Positions 44,501 to 53,907 of a DNA stretch of 64,000 nt are shown one piece after another. The notes under the pieces are model-generated. The model saw nothing but the letters and a program-made list of their open reading frames with translations, was not told where the DNA came from and searched no databases. The number at the start of each line of letters is the position of its first letter. Within the stretch, counting starts at the first letter, position 1. The translations under genes and the position numbers were made by a program. The DNA is from Planctomycetales bacterium 10988 (GTDB taxonomy: Bacteria > Planctomycetota > Planctomycetia > Pirellulales > Pb10988). The stretch is from positions 6,538,709-6,602,708 of the forward strand of contig CP043547.1 in assembly GCA_009664345.1 (NCBI GenBank), read 5' to 3'.

Positions 44501-45018
44501 ACCAAAAACCCGCAAGCGGTCCCGGCCAAAATCGCGATGACGGTGGCCAAACCCATGATTCCGTTGGCACTGGAAATCCGATCGACTCGCAACATTTCCG
44601 GCAGTCCGCCAAGTTTCGCCGGACCATAAAGGGCACTTTGCGTTCCCATCAAAATGAGCGAGAAACAAAGGAGATAAAGGCTCCCTGCCCAAATGGAGAA
44701 AACGGCCAAAATCATGATGGCAATTTCAGCAGCTTTACACCCGACAATCACATTGCGTTTACTAAAGCGATCCGAGAGATAAGCCGCTGGGGCCGCGAAA
44801 ACCAAATAGGGAAGGACAAGCCCGGCAAGGCCCATCGAAAGAGCAAAGGCCTCGTTCTCTTTGCCGACCATCTCTTTGCCCAGCAAAACGACGAGCCACC
44901 TCAGAACATTATCGTTCATCGCCCCGAGGAATTGAGCGACCATCAGCCCAACGTAGCTATAGGACCAGAGGCCGTATTGACCTGTTTCCAGAGGTTGCTT
45001 CGTATCAGCAGCAGGCAC
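41542..45018 (-). CDS. LplT-PlsC-Aas fusion: transporter, acyltransferase and acyl-ACP synthetase
   Basis: This protein of about 1,158 residues has three modules. The N-terminal major-facilitator transporter (about 1-400) resembles lysophospholipid flippase LplT. The PlsC acyltransferase has NHVSWIDGVML and FAEGAITRTG. The C-terminal AMP-binding ligase has TIIFTSGSTGNPKGVVLTYHN, GYGATELSP and TGRQSRFSKIGGEMV. Together these import lysophospholipid, activate a fatty acid and reacylate, the job of LplT plus Aas. The frame is open to TTG 45120, but GTG 45018 has AGAGGAG eight bases before it. A start at ATG 45057 or 45093 is possible. Confidence 0.9.
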   Translation of the reverse strand: MPAADTKQPLETGQYGLWSYSYVGLMVAQFLGAMNDNVLRWLVVLLGKEMVGKENEAFALSMGLAGLVLPYLVFAAPAAYLSDRFSKRNVIVGCKAAEIAIMILAVFSIWAGSLYLLCFSLILMGTQSALYGPAKLGGLPEMLRVDRISSANGIMGLATVIAILAGTACGFLVYKGYREDALEWLPGVVLISLATCGWIGSLFIRPLPVANPEREFPWSFPKDTYKDLKMLGSNVGLRRAAFGSAFFWSMASLSQLNVDLYGTDVLGLEPQENYPLLIVLGLGTGFGSILAGWLSAGRIELGLTPLGTAGIVISSILLYTSATQTFYLACLSLFLLGTSAGLYEVPIAAFLQHRSPAKNRGSILAAVNFLTFGGMLIIAGLFYFLKGYLQLEPGTIFLLAGLVTIPVLIYIVVILPFATARFLAWCAAHTIYQVKVTGRENIPETGGALLVANHVSWIDGVMLILSSSRPIRMIAHADYISSRPVKWLCKLLGVIPINPAKGPKAILGTLRKARKAIEEGELVCIFAEGAITRTGQLQGFRPGFTRIIHNTNAPLIPVYLDELWGSIFSYRGGKFFWKWPKQWPYPVSIFFGPPVDDPEDIYQVRQAVQTLGVQAVQTRKKRAIVLPRLFIRKFRKFLFREKIVDSTGQKATGGTFLMRVIILKRLLEREILSKEEERVGVLLPPSLGAVTVNTALSIMRKVSVNLNYSASAQVLNYCSDKADLKHILTSRRFVEKLGMDLDGELVYLEDLKDKVTFFDKFVGFSLAYLSPAFLTERLLGLHKIDHDDPLTIIFTSGSTGNPKGVVLTYHNIGANIQGFDQMVELTSDDLVLGILPFFHSFGYTATMWSVLTLDIRGLYHFSPLDAKLIGKLAEKYKPTILLATPTFLRNYLRRCTAEQFESLSLVIVGAEKLHEDLADAFEEKFGKRPYEGYGATELSPLVAVNLPDIRSKNGYVQISNKEGTVGRPFHNLAIKIVHPETFEPLKSKESGMMLISGPSVMKGYLNAPELTAEKMYDGSWYITGDLAQIDDDGFIKITGRQSRFSKIGGEMVPHVVLEEKINAILESGEDILAVVTAVPDEKRGERIVVLHLPTEITPNDIRAALKKDDIPNLWIPSSDSFLLIEEIPMLGSGKIALGEARRIAKERFQQPITESESS

Positions 45019-45684
45019 GAATGGGGCTCCTCTAGGATGGGAAAGCCGAAGGTGCATGAGGAAGAGACAGCACCACCAAGGCACTCCTCTCATTCGACGA
45101 AATGAAGTTATATCTACCAAATCTCACAGCAGAGACCCAAGCGGCATTCAGACAGGAAAGCTGTTTCACAAACGTCTCCCGCAAAGAAGTAAGATCGTTA
45201 CCGGGATTGCGATTCATCACTCACGGCATTTTTTTGGATTCTAAAAAATCCCGCGTAGTCCGAAAGTTCTCGATGCGAAATTCGTGTGAAGGTATCACGG
45301 TTCAAGACAAGGGGGAGAGGGAACGAAGCTTGTCTGCCAAGATGGCCGAGTCGGAAACGAAATCCCATCTTTGCTCGGGGGTAACAACGATCCAAACAAG
45401 ATGGAAGATCACAAAAAGTGAGCGAGACACGATTCTCCGCGCATACTAATGAGAAGCCTACCGAAGATCGACCGTTTCGGCTAGACCCTGAGCCTCTTCA
45501 AACCCAAGCGTCTTCCTGGCAGAGGTCTATCGTACTGGATTTTCTACAGGAGGTGAAGACATGCCGGTTTTAAGGAGTGTAAGGTGTCGATAAAAAGAAA
45601 AGCGAGAAGACCCTGAGAAGGACCTCCTCGCGCTGGCAACAAGCGTTTACTGAGTGTGCTGAGAATGTTCTATTGAACGGAAGA
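45019..45684. other. Intergenic region between the fusion gene and the acidic HTH gene
   Basis: About 660 bases, mostly leader and promoter DNA of the fusion gene plus the 3' region of the acidic HTH gene. A plus-strand frame at 45102-45449 has no ribosome site or recognisable protein. The only clear element is the terminator at 45591-45631. Confidence 0.5.
45591..45631 (-). terminator. Intrinsic terminator of the acidic HTH gene
   Basis: Read on the minus strand, GCGAGGAGGTCC and GGGTCTTCTCGC form a twelve-pair stem (some G-T pairs) with a six-base loop, followed by TTTTCTTTTT. It lies about 50 bases after the stop codon at 45685. Confidence 0.85.
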
Positions 45685-47505
45685 CTAGATACGGAACATC
45701 TCCAAAAGACTTCCGGTGAAGCTTGGTCCGCCATCGATCCCAGCGAAGTAGCGGAGCAAGTCCCCCATGAAGAGACCGCAACCAATCAGGAGAAAGAAGC
45801 AAATAAAGAGGAGTGTAACATCAACCCCTTTATAGCTTTGCGTCGGTCCATATTGATACTGCCCTACAGTAATGGGGCCGCGGCTCGGCATCGTTCCGGC
45901 GGCCGCTCCGCTGGACGAAGGGGCAAAACTTGTCGGCATCCCCCCATATTCCGCTTCGGAAAAACTTGGAGCAGGGGGTGCTTCTTCAAAGGCTGGTTCC
46001 GGAGCGGTCGCAAAGGGATCGTCGTCATCATCGGGGCCTAAGGCCGGAGGTAGCGATTCGTCGAATCCACCATCTTCCGCCGGCAGGGCGGGGCCGAAGT
46101 CGTCTTCACCGTCATCCAAGGCAATGACTTCCGAACCAGAATCGTCCTCTTCTTCCTCATCCAGGGAAGAGAGCATGAAATCGCCTTCGACTCCACTTCC
46201 CAAGCTATTGCCTACGCCGGAGCCACTTAGGTCATCTTCCGCTTCAAGTGAAATTCCGGAATCCGCCAAGCCTGCCAGGGCAACGCCACTCTCGCTGGCT
46301 CCAATCCCAATCCCACTTTGGCTAGGTTGCAGGGTAATGTCGCTTCCGCCTCCCGAGCCACCGAGAACGAATTCATCATCCTCATCTTCGCCCAGGGTGA
46401 TATCTTCGCTGGAAGGAGAGGCAGGAAGATCGTTGTCCGCTTCATCCAGCCCTTTCAAGGTGATTTCGCTTCCCGGTTCGGAAGAAGGTTCGTCATCGGC
46501 TAGACTAATGCCACTGATTCCGTCATCCATTCCGATATCACTGACGGATTCTTCATCGAGTGAAAGCTCTAAATCATCAGCAAGTCCAAGGTGATCCGGT
46601 TCCGGGGTATCTTTTTTCAGTCCCAATCCGCGATCGAGCTGGACTCCGGTTTCTTCATCGGTAAAGATACTGACATCCGAGGGGCCAGCTACCGAGTCCA
46701 TCAAATCCAACTCGTATTCATCGCCGGAATCATCTGCTTGTGCGCTGGGCAAATCGGCGGTGAGATCATCTTCGTCTTCAATCCCTTCGAGCGAGAGGTC
46801 CAAACCTAACGCATCGTCGTCCCCACCACTACCCTCTTCAGTGAGTTCCATCGCTTTATCATACGCTTCGTCGAACTCATCAGTGGTTTCATCTTTGGAG
46901 GAGGTTTTGGCCAGGCCTTTAAGATCGAAGTCGGTCAGCGAGATCGTCATATCCGATTCACCATGATCCGATTGATTGAGGTCCCCAAAACCACCGGTTT
47001 CAGAGGACTCTTGCATTTCAAGATCATCGAAGTTAATCGAGAGTTCTCGGTCTTCATACGATTCGATGCGATCAATGTTGAGCGAATCGTCCTCTTCTTC
47101 GCTCATTTCCGGCAGGTCGAATTCGGCGATTTCTTCATCGAGCAATCCGGCAGCCGAGAGGGTTTCTTCCGCACCCAAGACATTACTATTGCCGATACCG
47201 CTGCCATGGAGGTCCAAATCGACTTCTCCAGCACCGATTTGACTATCTTCCATCACGCTGGGACCAAAGGAATCGTCGAGGTTCAAACTGGAACCTTCCA
47301 TCATGGATTCTAAATCAACGACATCATCCGTCGAGGGTTGTCCCTTGATTCGTGCTTCCAGCTTATCGACCGAGGCTGCGTCGAACTGGGGATTGTCGCC
47401 TTCTTCCACCGGCGAAATCATGCCATCGCTAATGGCTTTTCGCAGGCGTGCCTCCGAAATTCCCAACCGTTTCGCAGATTCTGATAGGCTTAAATAATCA
47501 GCCAT
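45685..47505 (-). CDS. Acidic helix-turn-helix protein with C-terminal membrane segment
   Basis: This 606-residue protein has an N-terminal excisionase/MerR-like helix-turn-helix (YLSLSESAKRLGISEARLRKAI, DGMISPVEEGDNPQFDAASVDKL, residues 3-50). A very long Asp/Glu/Ser/Gly-rich low-complexity region (about 55-500) carries recurring short patterns such as SGIGIG, DSGISLE and ISLADDE. It ends with one membrane segment (VTLLFICFFLLIGCGLFMG) and a short tail. It could be a DNA-binding protein tethered to the membrane. A non-DNA-binding role of the HTH cannot be excluded. It has its own terminator. Its function is unknown. Confidence 0.8.
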   Translation of the reverse strand: MADYLSLSESAKRLGISEARLRKAISDGMISPVEEGDNPQFDAASVDKLEARIKGQPSTDDVVDLESMMEGSSLNLDDSFGPSVMEDSQIGAGEVDLDLHGSGIGNSNVLGAEETLSAAGLLDEEIAEFDLPEMSEEEDDSLNIDRIESYEDRELSINFDDLEMQESSETGGFGDLNQSDHGESDMTISLTDFDLKGLAKTSSKDETTDEFDEAYDKAMELTEEGSGGDDDALGLDLSLEGIEDEDDLTADLPSAQADDSGDEYELDLMDSVAGPSDVSIFTDEETGVQLDRGLGLKKDTPEPDHLGLADDLELSLDEESVSDIGMDDGISGISLADDEPSSEPGSEITLKGLDEADNDLPASPSSEDITLGEDEDDEFVLGGSGGGSDITLQPSQSGIGIGASESGVALAGLADSGISLEAEDDLSGSGVGNSLGSGVEGDFMLSSLDEEEEDDSGSEVIALDDGEDDFGPALPAEDGGFDESLPPALGPDDDDDPFATAPEPAFEEAPPAPSFSEAEYGGMPTSFAPSSSGAAAGTMPSRGPITVGQYQYGPTQSYKGVDVTLLFICFFLLIGCGLFMGDLLRYFAGIDGGPSFTGSLLEMFRI

Positions 47506-47954
47506 GGTTGTCTCTCCGCATTTGCGTATTCGTTTGTCACGATCGCCTCAGAAGTCAGATTCCACGACGGGGCGATGGAATTCAGCAGATCGTCGAATCC
47601 GGGCAGTTACTCAGTATTTCACGTGCTGGGAGCCGGGCTCTTCGATTCGCTCTGTCTTATCAAAAGTAAAACGGAGCTCTGAAACAGCTTGTACACACTA
47701 TATTGTTATATACGTCACAAAAACTGCTTTTCGCAGGAAGATAATCTGCAAAAACTTGCCTAGGGCCGAAAATCGAGCAAATTCAGAAGGTCTTCCCTCT
47801 CTTACTCATCGGAACTTTCAAGGGAAGGAATGATAGATTGTCGGCCACTCGGTGGCTTCCTGAATGTTTAAGACCCTTATGATCGCTACAAACTGTGCAA
47901 GTTGCCGGTATTTCGTATGCGGGCTTCTTTTCCTTGTCCACAATTCACTTGCGG
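47506..47954. other. Intergenic region upstream of the acidic HTH gene
   Basis: About 450 bases with no supported gene, presumably holding the acidic HTH gene's promoter. Open frames starting on the plus strand overlap the HTH gene and are not credible. No structure stands out. Confidence 0.5.
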
Positions 47955-48302
47955 TCAGTTGCTCTGGAGCATCTGCTGAATATCAAACGGCTGAGGATCG
48001 TTGGTATTAAAACTTTGCATCTCTAGATCCCAGTTTATCTTACGGACGCTCTTGAGTGCAACTTTTCCTGTAGAAAGTTCGATTTGATACACCGCCATCG
48101 TTTTCTGCTCAGTGTCGACCAGAACAACCTGCTGTTTTCCTTCGACTAAAACGCTATGGCTATGCAAGTGGGGACCAGTCTCTGAACCGAATGTCCCGGC
48201 GGTTTTCGGAGTTGGGACTTGGGAAAAGGCCGGAAGCCCACAAATACCAAAGAGTGTGACAGCGACACCCAACATGACGCCTAAGAGAATTCCCTTCCAC
48301 AT
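47955..48302 (-). CDS. Small exported hypothetical protein
   Basis: This 115-residue protein has a signal peptide (GILLGVMLGVAVTLFGIC, cleavage near AFS) and a short beta-rich mature part of about 85 residues. That part contains HLHSHSVLVEGKQQVVLVDT and YQIELSTGKVALKSVRKI. The layout, a stretch describing a value followed by a comparable strand, recalls small planctomycete periplasmic proteins. No family or function can be assigned. The start has a GGAGAT site just upstream and a clear leader. Confidence 0.65.
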   Translation of the reverse strand: MWKGILLGVMLGVAVTLFGICGLPAFSQVPTPKTAGTFGSETGPHLHSHSVLVEGKQQVVLVDTEQKTMAVYQIELSTGKVALKSVRKINWDLEMQSFNTNDPQPFDIQQMLQSN

Positions 48303-48919
48303 GGTTTATCTCCATTCTTCTCGATAAGAAAAAAAGTGGAATCAATCAAAAGTCCCAAGAAGTAGGGGCAAATCATCCACCGAATTATGAAGAATGGCAA
48401 AATAGCAATTTGGGACAATCTGAGCAATCGCAACTCAGAACAGTGCCAAAAAAGGAGGGGAGCCGAAGAGAAAGGCACTTGAAAAGAAAAATGAGTCTCA
48501 GAAGACAGTGTCCAAGTGGACGGTACATGGAAATCATTCAGGGCGAGTGAAATGATTTCTATCAGGAAGGAAGGGGGTAGTTGGTCCTTGTTACCTGCCT
48601 TCTGAGACGCTGTGGGTAGTTCGTTGTGTCGTTTATCCTTCAAACGACGACAATTTCATTATGCAGATGATAGGCCAAATAATCAGAATCATAACATTTT
48701 CTGTCAGCGAATCTTCGTTAATTCAATTTTTATTAACTTAAATCATTTAATATTAGACATTTAAGTAAAATATTTTTGAGTTTAATTTTTGGAGTAAAAA
48801 TGGATTGAAGTTTGAGAGTTTCAAGGAATAATGGAAATAGCGCCGAATGTCGATTTTTCGGCGCTTGAAAAATTTCCAAGTAGAAAGGATAAGCGCTTTG
48901 TTTTCGGCGCTTTTGGCCA
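48303..48919. other. Divergent intergenic region upstream of the sigma-54 activator
   Basis: This 617-base stretch separates the small exported-protein gene and the membrane sigma-54 activator. It includes an AT-rich segment (about 48715-48790) and, next to the activator gene, the inverted and direct repeat listed separately. No gene is supported. Confidence 0.55.
48844..48913 (+). promoter_or_regulatory. Inverted and direct repeat in the leader of the sigma-54 activator
   Basis: AGCGCCGAA (48839-48847) pairs perfectly with TTCGGCGCT (48857-48865), giving a nine-pair hairpin. TTTTCGGCGCTT recurs as a direct repeat at 48901-48912, seven bases before the ATG, so alternative pairing with the left arm is possible. 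It could be a protein operator or a translational switch. The function is inferred from position only. Confidence 0.45.
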
Positions 48920-51900
48920 ATGAAATCCTGGCTTCGAAACCTCTTATTTTTGATTGGTGTTGCGACGGTTCTCTATTCGATAGCCGTTTTCTTCCATATT
49001 ACTTTTTCCTATGACTTACGGATCTATGCCGCCTTGGGGGACTCTGCTCCTGTTGGAAATCCCATGGGGGTTCGGATTGATGCCGAGGAATTGGATTCCG
49101 AAGATCAGGCTTCTTGGCGTGGGAAAGTTCGCCCTCAGTCTGGTGACTTGTTGATCGAATTGGCGGGGCGTCCAGTTCCTACTTTTGAACACTTTGCCAG
49201 AGAACATGCGAAATTAAAACGGGCTTCGTTTCCGGAAGGGACGCGAGTTCTCTCCGATGGGGCGGACCCCACCGAGCAAACCGACCAAGCCCCGCTCTAT
49301 TTAATCGGCCAAGGAACTCAGCAAGAGCGATGGGTTCGTATCAAGTTTCTTCAAGCGAACGAAGTCGGCGAGAAAGACCCTGACTTTCAAATCGCTTGGA
49401 TCAAGCTGCGTCCTTTCCCCGCCCGGCTGGTCCTTATTTCCTTGGCCTGGTTTTTATTGAAGATGATCATTTTCGTCTTAGGGGCATTTGTGCTTTGGAG
49501 ACGACCTACGGATGGTTCGGCACGCATCTTCTTTTTGCATTGCAGTGTGACCGTGGTTGCCTACATGGGGTGTTTCCATTGGATCAATCTGGCAGGCAAT
49601 CCTTTTCTATTTTATCCCTTTGTGATCTGCGCGATGCTCGTTCCGCCGCTGACGAGTTATCTTTATTTGCGATTCCCTAGTCCGCATGCCTTGGTGGAAC
49701 GCTGGCCCATTTTGACCCCCCTTTTGCTTTTTTCGATTCCGACGGTTTGGATTGTCAGTGTTCTTTCGCAACTCGTTTGGTTGAATCGGCTCATGACCAC
49801 GGATGCCGATCCCGCCTTCGTTTCAGAGACTCTGGCCACAGCGGCATGGCTCGGATATACCTATCTCCCGATGGCGACTTTTTTGTTTGGCACGGGCCTA
49901 CTGGTTCTCATCCATCGTTATTTTACCGCGACCGTTCCTTCCGAACGCAATCAAGTGGCGTGGATTCTAGTCGCGGGCATCTTGGCGTTGTTTCCATTAG
50001 GCATGGTCCTCTACATCGCCTATGCTCGACCGATTGAATTCCGTCTTGGATGGTATACGCAACCGATGATGTTCGTTGCGAGCATTCTTTTTTCTTCGGC
50101 GTATGCGGTCAGTATCACCAAATACAAACTGATGCGAGCGGGACGGTTGCTGAATCGGGGCTTTCTTTACTTCTCCGTCAGTTTCTTGGCGATGGCGTTA
50201 TTCTGCTTGCAATTAGCGCTTTTTACCTTGTGGACCGGAACGGAGAACTTCGAATGGATCAATGTGTTGCTCGTTGGGTTGACCTCCATGTTCCTGTTGG
50301 TTTTGCTTGGCTTTTGGGGGGATCGCTTTCAAAAGCGTTCGGAATTGCGGTTTTATCGCGAAAAATATCAACTCGATCGGGCGATGCGGAAACTCAGTCG
50401 TGCGGTTGATCGTTTGGTGGAGCCTTCCCAACTTTTGGATCAGATGTTGCATTCTGCCCGAGATGCCGTTTCGGCCAAAGGGGGATTGGTCTACTTTCGA
50501 GATGAAGAGGAGGCCATTTATCTTTGTGTTGCCAGAGTCGGAGAAGTCCACGGCCCCGATCAACTTTCGACGGAAGCCCCATTGATCGAACAACTCAACG
50601 AAAGTTCGCTCTTGGATTTTTCTCGCTCCGAGACGAATCTTAGTCCGACACGGTTGCCCTCCTTGCGAGTGCTGGAGTGGGGGCAAATCGCCCTGGCTCT
50701 GGAAGTTCAAGAGAGTTTGCAAGGCATCGTGATTCTGGGAGAGAAAGAAGACGAACTCGGTGAGTACACCACAGAAGACCATAACTTCTTGATTGCATTG
50801 ATTCGAACGACTTGCCTGGCATTGCAAGGGGCTCAAGGACATCGGACGATTGCCGGTTTGCGGGAGGACCTCCAGCAAAAAGTGGAAGAGATTGCCGAAC
50901 AGCGACAGCAAATTCTCTTTTTGCAAGGGGAACTTTCGGGGCGGATGATCGAAGGCGAGAATGCCCCGGAGGAGTTGCTTTCTCAGGAGAAAGATTTCAA
51001 AGGCACCCCGCTTCGGCATGAACTCCGTGGCTCCAGCCCGGCCGTTCGGCGTTTGTTGAACGATATTTCTAAAGTCGCCCAGAGCCAAACGTCGGTGCTC
51101 ATTCGCGGGGAAAGCGGGACCGGGAAGGAGCTAGTGGCCAAGGCCATCCATCAAAATAGTGCCCGGGCGGAAGGCCCCTTTGTTCCGGTGCATTGTGCGG
51201 CCCTCAGTGCGGGGTTGCTTGAAAGTGAACTGTTCGGACATGTGAAGGGTGCCTTTACCGGAGCGGATCAAGAGAAGATCGGCCGCTTTGAATTGGCTGA
51301 CTGCGGGACGCTTTTCCTTGATGAAATTGGGGATATCGACGCTGCCACGCAAGTCAAGCTTCTCCGCGTTCTACAAGAACAGTCATTTGAAAAAGTCGGT
51401 GGTACGAAGTCCATCCGGGTCGATGTGCGTCTTCTCGCGGCGACGCATCGCAATTTGGAACAGCTTATCCGTGAAGGAAAGTTTCGCGAGGACCTTTTCT
51501 ATCGACTCAACGTGATCAGCCTCTGGACGCCACCATTGCGAGAACGGGGCGATGATATCGTGGAATTGGCTTTGCATTTCTTGCGGCTTTATTCTTCGAG
51601 AACCGGCAAGCATATCAGCCGGATTTCGCCACCTGCTTTGGAAGCTTGTTTGCAATATGCTTGGCCGGGTAACGTGCGACAGTTGGAAAACGCCATCGAA
51701 CGGGCGGTTGTATTGGCCGAAGGGGAATCACTTTCCCTCGAGGATTTTCCGCCTGAGATCTTGCGACCTTCGCAGCCGTTAACCCCGGCAGGAACCTCGC
51801 CTCCTGCCGCCGTTCGATCCGTTCAGAATCAGCATCCGGCAGTGACCTCATCAGCAGCGAATCTGACCAATCAAATCGAAGCGGTGGAAAAACAACAACT

Positions 51901-52009
51901 GATGGACGCCCTCTCAAGTTGTCAGGGAAATAAATCGAAAACCGCCCGAATGCTGGGCATTCCCCGCAGCACCTTATTTAGTAAACTCAAGAAACACGGC
52001 ATCGCCTAA
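48920..52009 (+). CDS. Multi-pass membrane sigma-54 activator with GAF domain
   Basis: This 1,029-residue protein starts with a membrane segment (about 5-28) and an extracytoplasmic region of about 130 residues ([18 protein letters not shown] resembles a PDZ core). A block of about seven to eight membrane segments (about 165-470) follows. Next come a GAF-like domain (about 510-650), a coiled-coil linker, a sigma-54 AAA+ domain with GESGTGKE (near 730) and GAFTGA (near 777), and a Fis-type helix-turn-helix ([20 protein letters not shown]). It appears to unite sensing in the membrane with direct transcription activation. No kinase or receiver is needed. The target promoters are unknown. Confidence 0.9.
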   Translation: MKSWLRNLLFLIGVATVLYSIAVFFHITFSYDLRIYAALGDSAPVGNPMGVRIDAEELDSEDQASWRGKVRPQSGDLLIELAGRPVPTFEHFAREHAKLKRASFPEGTRVLSDGADPTEQTDQAPLYLIGQGTQQERWVRIKFLQANEVGEKDPDFQIAWIKLRPFPARLVLISLAWFLLKMIIFVLGAFVLWRRPTDGSARIFFLHCSVTVVAYMGCFHWINLAGNPFLFYPFVICAMLVPPLTSYLYLRFPSPHALVERWPILTPLLLFSIPTVWIVSVLSQLVWLNRLMTTDADPAFVSETLATAAWLGYTYLPMATFLFGTGLLVLIHRYFTATVPSERNQVAWILVAGILALFPLGMVLYIAYARPIEFRLGWYTQPMMFVASILFSSAYAVSITKYKLMRAGRLLNRGFLYFSVSFLAMALFCLQLALFTLWTGTENFEWINVLLVGLTSMFLLVLLGFWGDRFQKRSELRFYREKYQLDRAMRKLSRAVDRLVEPSQLLDQMLHSARDAVSAKGGLVYFRDEEEAIYLCVARVGEVHGPDQLSTEAPLIEQLNESSLLDFSRSETNLSPTRLPSLRVLEWGQIALALEVQESLQGIVILGEKEDELGEYTTEDHNFLIALIRTTCLALQGAQGHRTIAGLREDLQQKVEEIAEQRQQILFLQGELSGRMIEGENAPEELLSQEKDFKGTPLRHELRGSSPAVRRLLNDISKVAQSQTSVLIRGESGTGKELVAKAIHQNSARAEGPFVPVHCAALSAGLLESELFGHVKGAFTGADQEKIGRFELADCGTLFLDEIGDIDAATQVKLLRVLQEQSFEKVGGTKSIRVDVRLLAATHRNLEQLIREGKFREDLFYRLNVISLWTPPLRERGDDIVELALHFLRLYSSRTGKHISRISPPALEACLQYAWPGNVRQLENAIERAVVLAEGESLSLEDFPPEILRPSQPLTPAGTSPPAAVRSVQNQHPAVTSSAANLTNQIEAVEKQQLMDALSSCQGNKSKTARMLGIPRSTLFSKLKKHGIA

Positions 52010-52109
52010 CCGGCGAGTCGAACCTTTTCCCGCAAAGGAAGCTCTTAAGGATAGCCGCTCTCCTTTCCACTCCTCCTCCTCTCATTCCCATCTATTAAAA
52101 GGATATCTC

Positions 52110-52802
52110 ATGGATGTTTCGCTTGCAGGACCTCGGCCCCAGGCGGTGGTTTTCGATCTTGATGGATTAATGGTTAATACCGAAGAACTCCACCCTTTGG
52201 TAGCAGAAGAGATTTTGCGTGAACGCGGAAAGACCCTCAACCGCACGATTTTAGAGAATATGATTGGTCGGCCACCGCAAGTCGCTTTGCAGCTCTTCAT
52301 CGATGGCCATGAACTGACCGCTACGATTGAGGAATTGATCTCGGAAACCGATCGCCTCTTTGTTCATTATCTCGATACGCAGCTCGCACCGATGCCGGGG
52401 CTGCTTCAATTGCTTGATCATTTGGAAGCTGCCGGTCTCCCGAAAGCAGTTTGCACGAGCAGCCGCCGCTCGTTCATTCAGGATGTTTTAGGGGAAAGGC
52501 TGGGGATTCTCGAACGATTTTCCTTTGTGCTGTCCGCGGAAGATGTTGTCCAGGGCAAACCAGATCCAGAAATTTATTTGACTGCCGCAAATCGATTTGA
52601 TGTTTTACCGGAGCAAATGGTTGTGTTCGAGGATAGCCATCATGGTTTTACCGCGGCCCACCGCGCGGGGGCCGTGGCCATTGCCGTGCCGGGAGACCAT
52701 AGCCGCCATCATCAGTTCGAAGGTGCCCGGTTCGTCGCGAACACCTTGGCCGACCCCCGCATCTATCAAATCTTAGGGTTCACCACGTCATCGGGCGAGT
52801 GA
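52110..52802 (+). CDS. HAD-family phosphatase (beta-phosphoglucomutase-like)
   Basis: This 230-residue HAD hydrolase has the nucleophile motif VFDLDGLMVNTEELH (Asp near residue 14, general acid two on), motif II CTSSRR, the motif III lysine in QGKPDPEIYL and motif IV VFEDSHHG. Subclass I cap helices follow motif I. Members dephosphorylate sugar phosphates or act as beta-phosphoglucomutase; the substrate is not fixed. AAAGGA precedes the ATG. The aldose-epimerase gene follows on the same strand about 150 bases later, so a sugar-phosphate substrate is a fair inference. Confidence 0.9.
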   Translation: MDVSLAGPRPQAVVFDLDGLMVNTEELHPLVAEEILRERGKTLNRTILENMIGRPPQVALQLFIDGHELTATIEELISETDRLFVHYLDTQLAPMPGLLQLLDHLEAAGLPKAVCTSSRRSFIQDVLGERLGILERFSFVLSAEDVVQGKPDPEIYLTAANRFDVLPEQMVVFEDSHHGFTAAHRAGAVAIAVPGDHSRHHQFEGARFVANTLADPRIYQILGFTTSSGE

Positions 52803-52950
52803 TTCAGACCTTCTTCAAGGAAGGGGAGTTCCTTGCGAGGGGACTGTTCGAACTGCCAAAACTTTCCTATCATCGGCCAATGGTCGGCGTTTCGCGAATG
52901 CTGACCCTTCAGGCAGAAAGTCGAAAGATACCACACTAGGAGTTTTGGAT

Positions 52951-53907
52951 ATGAGTCTCGAAATCATCACCCTCTCGGACCCTTCCGGGAAAGCCACCGC
53001 CAAGGTTCTTCCTGGCTTCGGTTTTAATTGTTATTCGTTCCAGGTCGATCTGGATGGGTATTCGCAAGAATTGCTCTGGTCGGGCCCTGAGTTCGAAACC
53101 GGGAACGCCTCGGCTTCGCATAGTGGAATCCCCATCTTGTTCCCCTTCCCAGGGCGATTGGGCGGGACGAGTATGGAGTTCAGCGGGAAGAAATATTCCC
53201 TCTCGATGGCTCCGACTGATCCATTAGGGAATGCCATTCACGGCTATGCCCTTGACCGTGCTTGGGAGGTCGTTGACCAGAGTGCCCATCATGTCGTCGG
53301 ACAGTTCAAGGCATCCAGCCAAGAGCCGCAACTCCGTGACCAATGGCCGACCGATTACCTTTTGCAAGTGACGTACACCCTCAAAGACAATACCTTGCAT
53401 GGCGAGTATCAGATCAGCAACCCAAGTGAATCGACGTTGCCTTTCGGGCTTGGTTTGCATCCTTACTTCCGCGTGCCGCTCGGTCCCAAGGGAGAAGCAG
53501 ATGCTTGCACGGTCATGGTTCCGACCGCGGCGATGTTCGAACTGCTCGACATGCTTCCTTCTGGGGAAATCATTCCCGTCTCAGGCAAGACGGCCTTGAA
53601 TGCGTCGCTGCCCTTCGGAGAAATTGAACTGGACGATGTCTTCACGCAATTGGTTTTCGATGAGAAAGGAGAGTGCGAGGCAAAGATCGTTGACGATGCC
53701 TCGGGGCGGACACTTTCGCTGACCTTCTCCAAAGAGTTCCCCGAATGCGTTGTCTATACGCCTCCACATCGCGAAGCCATCTGCTTGGAACCGTATTCTT
53801 GCCCACCGGATGCTTACAAACTGGAAGAGAAGGGACTCACGACCGGCTTGCAACGACTTGCTCCAGGACAAGAGTTCGTTGGCACAATGGCACTGACGTT
53901 GAAATAG
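52951..53907 (+). CDS. Aldose 1-epimerase family protein
   Basis: This protein of about 318 residues has the galactose-mutarotase beta-sandwich: GIPILFPFPGRLGG, NAIHGYALDRAWEV, LPFGLGLHPYFRVPLG and VYTPPHREAICLEPYSCPPDA. The His in HGYAL and in GLHPYF and the Glu in CLEPYS are the likely catalytic residues. It interconverts alpha and beta sugar anomers, perhaps phosphorylated ones as in YeaD-type members. ATG 52951 lies eight bases after AGGAG; the frame also allows TTG 52945. The gene ends in a strong hairpin. Confidence 0.92.
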   Translation: MSLEIITLSDPSGKATAKVLPGFGFNCYSFQVDLDGYSQELLWSGPEFETGNASASHSGIPILFPFPGRLGGTSMEFSGKKYSLSMAPTDPLGNAIHGYALDRAWEVVDQSAHHVVGQFKASSQEPQLRDQWPTDYLLQVTYTLKDNTLHGEYQISNPSESTLPFGLGLHPYFRVPLGPKGEADACTVMVPTAAMFELLDMLPSGEIIPVSGKTALNASLPFGEIELDDVFTQLVFDEKGECEAKIVDDASGRTLSLTFSKEFPECVVYTPPHREAICLEPYSCPPDAYKLEEKGLTTGLQRLAPGQEFVGTMALTLK

